NCBI GenBank assembly: GCA_009930125.1
Contig: RZYZ01000082.1
Location: 1 to 8,958, forward strand
Direction: 5' to 3'
Source of the DNA: Clostridia bacterium
GTDB lineage: Bacteria > Bacillota > Clostridia > Clostridiales > Clostridiaceae
DNA: 8,958 nt
Shown here: positions 1 through 6,425 of the stretch, in pieces
How positions within the stretch are numbered: position 1 is the first letter of the stretch
Layout of the letters: every line of letters starts with the position of its first letter
Notes under the pieces: model-generated
The model's input: the letters and a program-made list of their open reading frames with translations, nothing else
Told to the model about the DNA's origin: nothing
The model's database searches: none
Position numbers and translations under genes: made by a program

Positions 1-45
1 TTAATTTTCATCCACTATCCATACTTCTGCACTTCCTGCTTTTCA

Positions 46-942
46 CTACTTTTCTCCTGGCACCAGAACCTCTAGATGCGCCTTCAGAACCTCCACCGTA
101 AAGGGCAGATGGGGACCTTCTTCTCCATCCACATCACTGACGTAGTCCTCCCCATGGAACGCTTCCAGTGTCACTTTTTCTGTGGTGATATAGGTCATGT
201 TCTCAGACTCGGTGATCCGTCTGCTGATGATCTCAGGCAGCATTTTTGTGGTCTCCGCCAGATCCAGTTCATGAACCAGAAGGATATGGATCTTTCCATC
301 CTGCGGCCTGGCCTCCGGAAAGACATCCTTGATGCCGCCCAGCTGACCTGTAAGGCTCATGACTACAGCAGAAAGTTCTCCTTCAAATTCCTTTTCTTCT
401 GTCAGGACTTTCACTGCAATCTTCTCATTTTCAAGAAGCTTCTTGGCGCCAGCCCAGAGATAAGCCAGAGGGCCCAGTTTGGACTTCTCCTCTGCCGTGA
501 CTTCATGGATGCTTTCCGGAATCTTTCCCACCGCAAGGCCATTGGTGAAATAGGTGCCTGATGCCTTGGCCAGATCGATGGTCACCAGATGCTCCTCTGA
601 AAGGATCTCTATGGCCTCTTCCGGATCCACTGGAATGCCCAAAACCCTTGCCAGATCATTTACGGTGCCTAAGGGTATGATGGCGAACTTCGGTCTTTTC
701 TCATGAGGGGCGATGCCGTTCACCGCCTCATTCACGGTACCGTCTCCACCCACCGCTACGATGAGATCCACCTCTTCACTGGCGCCCTCATCTGCAAACC
801 GCTTCGCATCTCCGGCTCCTTCTGTCTTTCTGATTTCCACTTCCTCATACCGTTTCTTAAGAATCTCTCTGATATGGTCTGCATACTCCTCTGCTTTCTC
901 TCTTCCAGAGGAAGGATTGATAATGACCAGTGCCTTCTTCAT
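46..942 (-). CDS. Diacylglycerol-kinase-family lipid kinase (YegS/DagK type)
   Basis: This encodes a soluble 298-residue ATP-dependent lipid kinase, expected to act on diacylglycerol or a related lipid at the inner face of the membrane. Visible motifs are the N-terminal strand ending in NPSSG (9-13), the nucleotide-binding GGDGTVNE (65-72), PLGTVNDLAR (90-99) and a C-terminal DGE (272-274) like the metal-site region of the family. Length is normal for the family. I start it at the ATG at 940-942 because AAGGAGG (complement of 951-957) lies about nine bases upstream. A longer in-frame version begins at a GTG at 996 but has no good ribosome binding site, and its extra 18 residues precede the conserved MKKALVIINP start. 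It ends in tandem stops, TAG then TGA. It is separated from the fructosamine genes by a terminator and about 500 bp, so it is probably an independent unit. The family is certain; the lipid substrate is not. Confidence 0.93.
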   Translation of the reverse strand: MKKALVIINPSSGREKAEEYADHIREILKKRYEEVEIRKTEGAGDAKRFADEGASEEVDLIVAVGGDGTVNEAVNGIAPHEKRPKFAIIPLGTVNDLARVLGIPVDPEEAIEILSEEHLVTIDLAKASGTYFTNGLAVGKIPESIHEVTAEEKSKLGPLAYLWAGAKKLLENEKIAVKVLTEEKEFEGELSAVVMSLTGQLGGIKDVFPEARPQDGKIHILLVHELDLAETTKMLPEIISRRITESENMTYITTEKVTLEAFHGEDYVSDVDGEEGPHLPFTVEVLKAHLEVLVPGEK

Positions 943-1446
943 CTGCTTGCTCCTCCTTACTTCCATCTGTCTGAATGCAAATCTGTTTTCATCCACTACT
1001 GAATCTGCATATTCTCTAATCTTATCCCATCTTATCCATATTTTACGGATTCGTTATTAAGGCCACGTGAATAATTTCGAAATATTGGCCACTGTCGATT
1101 CCATAGGACGCCTAATAATAATTCTATCTATTTTCGGATGGACATCCTTTTTCGAACGCCCCACTTTATGATAAATTAAACAACCGCATAATAGGTGCAG
1201 GTATCATGAATGTATTGATATTCACCAGAACGATTGCACTCTTCCAAGAGTTGCGTGATTATGAGGATCTCTCAAGGGTCTCTTGGAAAATACTCTCAAT
1301 TTCATATTATCTATAAATCAAAATCAATGGGTTTTCTAATTCAACATAACGCCTCCATTCCAACAAACCGGAAGATAGTAATATTTTTCCGGTTTGTTGG
1401 TCGTACATGATCAATTCATGATCTTCCGTCTATGTTCAGCACCAAT
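943..1446. other. Spacer without an intact gene
   Basis: I find no intact gene here. The dagK-proximal part (943-1060) holds the ribosome binding site and a nine-base tandem repeat, ATCTTATCC at 1019-1027 and 1029-1037, spaced ten bases apart; a promoter for the lipid kinase should lie here but I cannot assign one. Between 1061 and 1316 the plus strand has two abutting open frames that read like protein: 1061-1171, ending near FFERPTL, and an offset frame from about 1170 to the TAA at 1314-1316 containing MNVLIFTRTIALFQ. The minus strand also has short protein-like frames. GGCCAC occurs at 1061-1066 and 1087-1092. TTCCAAGAG at 1242-1250 is inverted at 1280-1288. I read this as probable decayed mobile-element or gene debris, but I do not recognise the family. 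Confidence 0.4.
1360..1400. repeat. 14-bp perfect inverted repeat (hairpin or operator-like)
   Basis: CCAACAAACCGGAA at 1360-1373 is exactly inverted at 1387-1400 around a 13-base loop. Neither side is followed by a run of T, so it is not a standard intrinsic terminator in either direction, although the stem would be stable as RNA. It lies between the terminator of the ATPase gene and the debris-like region, so it could be a mobile-element end, a protein-binding palindrome, or a secondary transcription barrier. Confidence 0.6.
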
Positions 1447-1482
1447 GTAAAACAAGGCAAGCAGTCGCTCACCTTGTTTTAC
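1447..1482 (-). terminator. Intrinsic terminator after the ATPase gene
   Basis: GTAAAACAAGG (1447-1457) is inverted as CCTTGTTTTAC (1472-1482). The inner part can add a three-pair AGC/GCT extension with a four-base loop across a small internal bulge. In the minus-strand transcript the stem is flanked by an A tract and a TTTT tract and lies about 48 bases past the stop codon of the ATPase gene. The symmetric A/T tracts make it potentially bidirectional. It probably ends the fructosamine gene block. Confidence 0.75.
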
Positions 1483-1529
1483 TTACTTCATTATTCTATT
1501 TATTTTAATTGACTCCAGATACTTTCCAT

Positions 1530-2639
1530 CTAGATAATGGTTTCTTCACTTTCTTTATCAAACACATGAAGCTTCTCTCTGTCCAAAGCCAGATTCACCA
1601 TCTGATTTGGTGATACCGTACTGCTACCATTGACGCGAATTGTGATATTTTCCGCTTTATTTGACAAGTAGACATAGGATTCAGCACCCATGATTTCATT
1701 CACTTCCACTTTTGCTTCAAAAACAGGTGTTCCCCACTTATTAATCTGCTCGTCCTCGTAACTGATGCTCTCTGGACGTATACCAATGACCACTTCCTTG
1801 CCGATCACACCCTGTGCCTTCAGTTTCTTCGCCTGATCCTCTGTAACCGGAATTCTAATGGAATCATAAACGAGAACAATCTGACCTGCATCCTCTTCCA
1901 CCATAGCCGGCAGGAAGTTGATCTGCGGTGAGCCGATGAAGGCGGCAACAAACATATTGGAAGGATTGTCGTAGATATTCTGCGGTGTATCAACCTGCTG
2001 AATGACACCATCCTTCATGACGACAATTCTTGTCCCCATGGTCATGGCTTCTGTCTGATCATGAGTCACATATACGAAGGTGGTCTGCAGCTTCTGATGG
2101 AGTTTGGAAATCTCTGTTCTCATCTGCACTCTCAATTTCGCATCCAGATTGGATAATGGCTCATCCATGAGAAAGGCATTTGGATCTCTCACAATCGCCC
2201 GACCAAGAGCAACTCTCTGACGCTGACCACCGGATAACGCTTTCGGCTTTCTTTTCAGAAGATGTTCGATATCCAATATCCTCGCAGCTTCCAATACCTT
2301 TATATCAATATCGCTCTTGGACATTTTTCTGAGTTTCAGCCCAAAAGCCATATTATCATATACACTCATGTGCGGATATAAAGCATAGTTCTGGAAAACC
2401 ATGGCGATGTCTCGATCTTTCGGATCCACATCATTTATGATTCGATCTCCGATCTGGATTGTACCTTCCGATATTTCTTCCAGCCCTGCAATCATGCGGA
2501 GTGTGGTGGATTTACCGCAGCCTGAGGGTCCTACGAAAATAATGAACTCTTTATCTTCTATGGTCAGGTTGAAATCTTTTACTGCTACCACATCTCCTGG
2601 ATAGCGTTTCCATATATTCGTTAATTCAATACTTGCCAA
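1530..2639 (-). CDS. msmX: ABC transporter ATPase, MsmX/YurJ (UgpC/MalK) family
   Basis: This is the 369-residue cytoplasmic ATPase that drives carbohydrate-type ABC importers. Walker A GPSGCGKS (37-44), Q-loop Q83, signature LSGGQ (135-139), Walker B with catalytic E160 in FLMDEP (156-161) and switch H193 are all intact. A C-terminal MalK-like/TOBE regulatory region runs from about 236 to the end. The start is TTG at 2637-2639, supported by AGGAG nine bases upstream and by the family N-terminus (MASIELTNIWKRYPGD); no ATG fits. In B. subtilis the relative YurJ sits at the same place next to frlR, while MsmX is encoded elsewhere and serves several sugar importers. Lying downstream of an importer that lacks its own ATPase, this protein most likely energises FrlN-FrlM, and it may serve other importers too. 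The symbol is by family; yurJ would be equally defensible. Confidence 0.93.
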   Translation of the reverse strand: MASIELTNIWKRYPGDVVAVKDFNLTIEDKEFIIFVGPSGCGKSTTLRMIAGLEEISEGTIQIGDRIINDVDPKDRDIAMVFQNYALYPHMSVYDNMAFGLKLRKMSKSDIDIKVLEAARILDIEHLLKRKPKALSGGQRQRVALGRAIVRDPNAFLMDEPLSNLDAKLRVQMRTEISKLHQKLQTTFVYVTHDQTEAMTMGTRIVVMKDGVIQQVDTPQNIYDNPSNMFVAAFIGSPQINFLPAMVEEDAGQIVLVYDSIRIPVTEDQAKKLKAQGVIGKEVVIGIRPESISYEDEQINKWGTPVFEAKVEVNEIMGAESYVYLSNKAENITIRVNGSSTVSPNQMVNLALDREKLHVFDKESEETII

Positions 2640-2654
2640 TTAGCCCAACTCCTC

Positions 2655-2919
2655 TCAATAAACCTTAACTTCAATTACATCTGTCACCGGCATGATAATC
2701 AATCTGAATGTTCTACCATCATAGCTTTCTGCATAGAACAAATTCGTCTTTTTAGACGAAAACCTGGTCCCACAGTGATGTGATCAACCAGGCATCATGC
2801 TTCCTATTGATTTTTGCCAGTTTTCTTTTGATCATGACCTGATTCAATTGTCCGTATTTCCATTCTTCCTCACTGTGATCATGCGTTTTTATCGACAGAA
2901 GTTCAATGGAAAGTGACCT
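2655..2919 (-). pseudogene. Probable frameshifted relic of a small gene, unknown family
   Basis: The gap between frlR and the ATPase gene is not featureless. On the minus strand a frame open from 2919 to the TAA at 2752-2754 reads like protein (it contains HSEEEWKYGQLNQVMIKRKL and ends AWLITSLWDQVFV). A second frame, overlapping and offset by one base, runs from 2783 to the TGA at 2655-2657 (FYAESYDGRTFRLIIMPVTD, ending VIEVKVY). Skipping the T of the TAA joins them into about 87 residues. No good start codon or ribosome binding site opens the first frame, and a third frame just after frlR also looks protein-like. I therefore infer a decayed gene whose last stop lies 15 bases before the ATPase start. 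I do not recognise the family. It could instead be chance open frames in an untranslated spacer. Confidence 0.4.
2743..2760. repeat. Short perfect hairpin TTCGTCT/AGACGAA
   Basis: TTCGTCT (2743-2749) and AGACGAA (2754-2760) pair perfectly around a four-base loop. There is no following T run, so it is not a convincing terminator. It sits exactly where the two offset reading frames of the relic overlap. Confidence 0.45.
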
Positions 2920-2947
2920 TTATTCTTTCTGATTGGGATTTCAAAGA

Positions 2948-3715
2948 TTACTCCCAGATATCAACCGTAGGGATCTCGATGCTTTCCAGCTTATTCGAAT
3001 TCACATCGATATCAATCGAAAGCTTGATTCTGTCTGCACGAAGGTAATACTGAGAATAATGAACCGGACGATTCTCATCCCAGATGATCTTGCGAATCTG
3101 TACAATCTGATCCAGTGGTGATACTTTCATCAGGGCAGCGACTTCGTCGTTAGGGTGGACGATCTCCACTTCCTTCTTCGCTTTCCTGAAATGGACCTTA
3201 TAATGATTGTTGATCAGTCTGAAGGTGGAAATATTATCTCCCACAAGATTTTCTATGTCAGGGTAGATTTCCACCGGAAGAAATGCATAGTCTACACTGA
3301 TTGTCTTATCACCTTCACGGATCACTCTTACAAGCTTCAGAACTTCAATGGGTTTTTCTGATTCAAACAGCCGTGAAATGCCTTTGCTGGCTGTTATGAT
3401 TTTCTTCTCGAGAATCACTTTCGTCACCTGATTATTGCCAATCTGAAGACCATCTGTGAAACCTTCCTCCAGATTGAGTATTCTGACAGGTCTCTTCGCT
3501 TTTTCCACAAAGGTTCCTTTCCCTCTGACAATCTTCAGTGCACCTTCGTCCTCAAGCTCCTTAATGGCTCTTCTGACCGTGATTCGACTGGCTCCGAAAA
3601 GCTCAACCAGTTCCAGTTCCGAAGGAATTTTCTCTCCTTCCTGGAATTCACCGGTTTCAATCATCTTTAAAATCATGATTCTGATCTGGTCATATAAATA
3701 GGTCGAACTTTCCAT
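2948..3715 (-). CDS. frlR: GntR/HutC-family regulator of the fructosamine genes
   Basis: This is a 255-residue DNA-binding regulator. The N-terminal winged helix-turn-helix spans roughly residues 6-70, with the recognition region IPSELELVELFGASRITVRR and the wing RGKGTFV. The C-terminal UTRA ligand-binding domain spans about 90-235 and typically senses a sugar-phosphate-like metabolite. The start is the ATG at 3713-3715, because GAGGTG (3722-3727) lies six bases upstream. An in-frame GTG at 3722-3724 would fall inside that ribosome binding site and is rejected. It lies 45 bases after frlD on the same strand, the same position as frlR (yurK) after frlD in B. subtilis. By analogy it represses the operon, with a phosphorylated fructosamine as inducer; that ligand is inferred. 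The palindromes flanking the frlB promoter are the natural candidate targets. Confidence 0.88.
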   Translation of the reverse strand: MESSTYLYDQIRIMILKMIETGEFQEGEKIPSELELVELFGASRITVRRAIKELEDEGALKIVRGKGTFVEKAKRPVRILNLEEGFTDGLQIGNNQVTKVILEKKIITASKGISRLFESEKPIEVLKLVRVIREGDKTISVDYAFLPVEIYPDIENLVGDNISTFRLINNHYKVHFRKAKKEVEIVHPNDEVAALMKVSPLDQIVQIRKIIWDENRPVHYSQYYLRADRIKLSIDIDVNSNKLESIEIPTVDIWE

Positions 3716-3748
3716 AAAAAACACCTCAAAACAATTTATCGTCTGTTT

Positions 3749-3757
3749 ATTATATCA
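3749..3757 (-). promoter_or_regulatory. Extended -10 promoter candidate for frlR
   Basis: The minus strand reads TGATATAAT here: a perfect TATAAT preceded by the TGn extended -10 element. It lies in the short gap between frlD and frlR, about 34 bases before the frlR ATG. There is no good -35 box at the matching distance, which extended -10 promoters can tolerate. It would let the regulator be made at a basal level independent of the operon; read-through from frlD is also possible since no terminator intervenes. Confidence 0.5.
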
Positions 3758-3760
3758 TAG

Positions 3761-4582
3761 TCAACCCTCTAATTCTTCTGGATAGCCGAAGCCCCCATAA
3801 AATGTACAGGTATGTCTGGCGCTTTCTGCGCCTTTTTCCAAAGCCTCCTCCATGCTGAGCCCATCAAGATACCCCACCAGGAATGCACCGATGAAACTGT
3901 CTCCGGCTCCCATGGTATCCACCACTTCCGTTTCTAGGGGAGATCTGAAGTATCTCCTGCCAGAGGATAGGAAAACAGCAGGCTTTGCCCCTCTCGTAAT
4001 GCCTACCACCTTCAGGTCATAGGGTGAAAGTAACTCAATAAGAGTTTCCAGTTCTTCATCTGTCAGATCAGACCCGGAGAAAAAGCCATAGTCTATGAAT
4101 GGACATACTTTCTTAAGATAGGCTTCATCATGTCGGTCTGAAAAGTCGAAGCTTACCGGAATCACAGAGGATAGAACAGGCAGTTCCTCTTCAAAGGAGG
4201 AATAACAGCTGGAGTGTGCCAGATCGAAATCCCTAAGATAGGAAAGGTCCTCCTCAGTCAGTTTCAGCTTTACACAATGCTGCACAGTATTCTTGGGTCC
4301 TCCAACAAAGATTCTGTCTCCGTCCGGTGTAAGATTGACCTTTGGCTGTCCACTTACTCCTTTCACCTCTCGTGAATACTCATAGGAAATACCTTCCTTG
4401 TCCAGGCTCCTCTTTATATGCTGAGCTTTATCATCTGTGGCAAATATACCAAGGTAGTCCGCTTTCTTCGCACCTGCTCTTTTTGCATTCACTGCAACAT
4501 TCACGCAGTTTCCGCCAGGATAATACAATCCCTGATCCAGATAGCAGTCCACTACATTATCCCCTATACCGATTATTCTCAT
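3761..4582 (-). CDS. frlD: Fructosamine kinase, PfkB/ribokinase family
   Basis: This 273-residue cytoplasmic sugar kinase should phosphorylate the imported Amadori product on C6 of its sugar using ATP, giving the substrate of FrlB. It opens with GIGDNVVD (5-12), has the PfkB sugar-binding PGGNCVNVAVNAKR (22-35), and ends with the anion-hole and catalytic-base motif DTMGAGD (222-228, base D228). The phrase PVSFDFSDRHDEAYLKKV closely matches what I remember of B. subtilis FrlD and separates it from ordinary fructokinases. Length is typical. The ATG at 4580-4582 follows AAAGGAG by about nine bases, and the gene starts 27 bases after frlM, so it is the fifth cistron. Kinase family is certain; fructosamine specificity rests on similarity and context. 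Confidence 0.92.
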   Translation of the reverse strand: MRIIGIGDNVVDCYLDQGLYYPGGNCVNVAVNAKRAGAKKADYLGIFATDDKAQHIKRSLDKEGISYEYSREVKGVSGQPKVNLTPDGDRIFVGGPKNTVQHCVKLKLTEEDLSYLRDFDLAHSSCYSSFEEELPVLSSVIPVSFDFSDRHDEAYLKKVCPFIDYGFFSGSDLTDEELETLIELLSPYDLKVVGITRGAKPAVFLSSGRRYFRSPLETEVVDTMGAGDSFIGAFLVGYLDGLSMEEALEKGAESARHTCTFYGGFGYPEELEG

Positions 4583-4609
4583 TCCTATACACTCCTTTAT
4601 TTTCGATGT

Positions 4610-5464
4610 TTAACCTTTGACAGATCCTTCCGAAAGTCCTCTGACCAGATGCTTCTGAAGCAGAATCAGAAGGATGATCATGGGCAGTGTCGCAATGACC
4701 ATTCCAGCCAGCAGCACACCCCAGTCTGTTCGAAGGGCATCTCTGAAATTCATTAGTCCGGAAGGTATGGTCTTCAGTGCATCCGAATCGATGAAAATCG
4801 TGGCGAAAAGAAATTCATTCCACGCATAGAAACTGGTCAGTACAACTGTAGTCAGTAGAATGGGCTTCGACATAGGAAGGTAGATCTTAAGATAGATTCC
4901 TAATTCGCTGCATCCATCCATTACTGCAGATTCCTGAATCTCTCGAGGGATACTCAGAAAATACGCCCTTAAAAGCAGTACGGATAAAGGCAATCGGAAT
5001 GCGATATAAGGCAGAATCAACGCGAATCTGGTATTCAGGAGATTCAAATCGGTCAGGATGCCATGAAGGGGGATCAGTGCAACCTGAGGATTGATCATCA
5101 TACCAGCCATGATGAACACCAGTGCCAGATCAATAAATCTGGTGCGATATCTGGACAGTGCATAGGCCGCCATAGAGGCGATGATTACAACTGAAACCAC
5201 TGTAGTGCCAGTGACGATGACACTGTTGAAAAAGTAGGCTGATATTCCTTTGGACCAGGCAGTCTGATAGTTCTGGACCAGCCACTTCGCAGGCAGTCCC
5301 CATACGTCATTATAGATTTCATTGTAGCTTTTCATGGAGGAGATAACCATCCATAAAAGCGGATAGATGACGATCACCGCCCCTGTGATGAGCAGGATAT
5401 GGGTCAGGATCACGCCTGGGGTCCATTTTACTTTTTTTCCTGATTCTTTAAACTCCGCTCTCAT
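4610..5464 (-). CDS. frlM: Fructosamine ABC importer permease (MalG-like)
   Basis: This 284-residue inner-membrane permease, with about six predicted membrane segments, forms one half of the importer channel. The cytoplasmic EAA loop that docks onto the ATPase is visible at about 178-201 (ESAVMDGCSELGIYLKIYLP), with the conserved glycine in place. Its N-terminus, a short charged tail then a hydrophobic helix and a periplasm-type loop, fits the MalG/type-1 carbohydrate permease family. The ATG lies one base after the frlN stop, and its AAAGGAGG ribosome binding site sits inside the end of frlN. This predicts translational coupling, as expected for the two halves of a heterodimer. The substrate is inferred from the operon. 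Confidence 0.9.
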   Translation of the reverse strand: MRAEFKESGKKVKWTPGVILTHILLITGAVIVIYPLLWMVISSMKSYNEIYNDVWGLPAKWLVQNYQTAWSKGISAYFFNSVIVTGTTVVSVVIIASMAAYALSRYRTRFIDLALVFIMAGMMINPQVALIPLHGILTDLNLLNTRFALILPYIAFRLPLSVLLLRAYFLSIPREIQESAVMDGCSELGIYLKIYLPMSKPILLTTVVLTSFYAWNEFLFATIFIDSDALKTIPSGLMNFRDALRTDWGVLLAGMVIATLPMIILLILLQKHLVRGLSEGSVKG

Positions 5465-5465
5465 G

Positions 5466-6353
5466 TCAGTCCTCCTTTCCTGTTCTAGAAATTCTAATCT
5501 GAATCAGGGCAAATATCGCTGTAAGCAGGAAGATGGTGATGGCAATGGTCGAAGCATAGCCCATTCGGTCCCTGAAAAATCCAATCTGATACATATAGAC
5601 AGATAAGGTAGTGGAACTGGTACCTGGTCCACCGCCATTGGTAAGAATATAAGGTTCGTTGAATACAAGCATCGAACCAGTGATGGTGATGAGGGTATTC
5701 ACAAAAAGTGTTTCCCTGACCTGTGGCACGGTGACACTGATGAACTGTCTTATTTTCCCAGCTCCATCCAGTTCCGCAGCCTCATAAAGCTCTTTCGGGA
5801 TCTTCTGAATGGCCACTACAAACAGCATCATCACATAACCGATACTCTGCCACTGACTCATTGCTATGACTGCATAAATTGCTGTACTTGAATTTCCCAG
5901 CCACGCTTTTGCCAGATTCTCCAGACCGATCAGTTCCAGAAAGCTGTTTAAAAGACCCATTTGCGGATTGTAGATGAACCCGAAGAGGAGAGCAATAACA
6001 GAAATGGAGATCATGACGGGCATAAAGAATGTGACACGGAAAAATGCTGCGAATCTTCTGAAGATGCGATCTTCAAGAATGGCTGCCAGCACCAGTCCAA
6101 ACCCTACCTGTAGCGTCACTGATATGATGGCATACCTTATATTGTTTTTTACAGCTACCAGGACTGTCTTGTCTCCCAGGAGTGTCTGAAAATTGCTCCA
6201 GCCTACAAAGTTCTTCTCAGGTGAAAATACTGAGAAAGAAAAGAAACTGTTGTAAAAATTCTGGATAAGGGGTACAAACACGAACACTGTGAGAAAGATC
6301 AGGCTCGGCAGCAAAAAGAGGAACGGGGATAATTTTCGCTTATACTTAGCCAT
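5466..6353 (-). CDS. frlN: Fructosamine ABC importer permease (MalF-like)
   Basis: This 295-residue membrane permease is the partner of the next gene. A strong hydrophobic helix starts at about residue 10 (FLFLLPSLIFLTVFVFVPLI), further membrane segments follow, and the EAA docking loop is at 191-210 (EAAELDGAGKIRQFISVTVP). The phrase LTNGGGPGTSST near the C-terminus is characteristic of sugar-importer permeases of the UgpA/MalF type. The ATG at 6351-6353 follows GGAAGGAG by about seven bases. It is preceded by a 72-bp gap containing a UUCG hairpin, the only sizeable spacing among the transporter genes, and is followed one base later by frlM. Confidence 0.9.
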   Translation of the reverse strand: MAKYKRKLSPFLFLLPSLIFLTVFVFVPLIQNFYNSFFSFSVFSPEKNFVGWSNFQTLLGDKTVLVAVKNNIRYAIISVTLQVGFGLVLAAILEDRIFRRFAAFFRVTFFMPVMISISVIALLFGFIYNPQMGLLNSFLELIGLENLAKAWLGNSSTAIYAVIAMSQWQSIGYVMMLFVVAIQKIPKELYEAAELDGAGKIRQFISVTVPQVRETLFVNTLITITGSMLVFNEPYILTNGGGPGTSSTTLSVYMYQIGFFRDRMGYASTIAITIFLLTAIFALIQIRISRTGKED

Positions 6354-6387
6354 AGTTCTTCTCCTTCCAGTAGTTCCTTATGAAGAA

Positions 6388-6403
6388 GGGCTCCGAAGAG
6401 CCC
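6388..6403 (-). promoter_or_regulatory. UUCG-capped hairpin between frlO and frlN
   Basis: In the transcript, six perfect pairs (GGGCTC with GAGCCC) close a UUCG tetraloop on a C-G pair, one of the most stable small RNA hairpins known. It starts 23 bases after the frlO stop. The bases after it (TTCTTCATAAGG) are not a real U tract, so complete termination is unlikely. I infer a 3' stability element or partial attenuator that raises binding-protein mRNA over permease mRNA, as seen in other ABC importer operons. Confidence 0.6.
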
Positions 6404-6425
6404 ATCCAACAAGGAAGAAATATGC

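Noticed and set aside
1..11. Possible start of another minus-strand gene at CAT 9-11
   Set aside because: Only three codons fit before the window ends and there is no clear ribosome binding site.
76..561. Plus-strand open frame of 161 codons
   Set aside because: It lies wholly antisense to the lipid kinase gene, has no ribosome binding site and resembles no protein family; the same applies to the other plus-strand frames overlying the operon genes.
943..996. Longer N-terminus of the lipid kinase starting at GTG 996
   Set aside because: The family N-terminus begins at MKKALVIINP, and a strong AAGGAGG sits correctly for the ATG at 942.
2743..2760. Hairpin TTCGTCT/AGACGAA as a terminator after frlR
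   Set aside because: The stem is only seven pairs, AT-rich, and no T run follows on either strand.
2750..2760. Programmed +1 frameshift at GTC-TAA joining the two relic frames
   Set aside because: There is no start codon or ribosome binding site for the upstream frame, and no recognised slippery context or internal Shine-Dalgarno; decay is simpler.
6388..6403. UUCG hairpin as a full intrinsic terminator
   Set aside because: The downstream bases are TTCTTCATAAGG rather than a U tract, and termination here would cut the permeases off from the only strong promoter.
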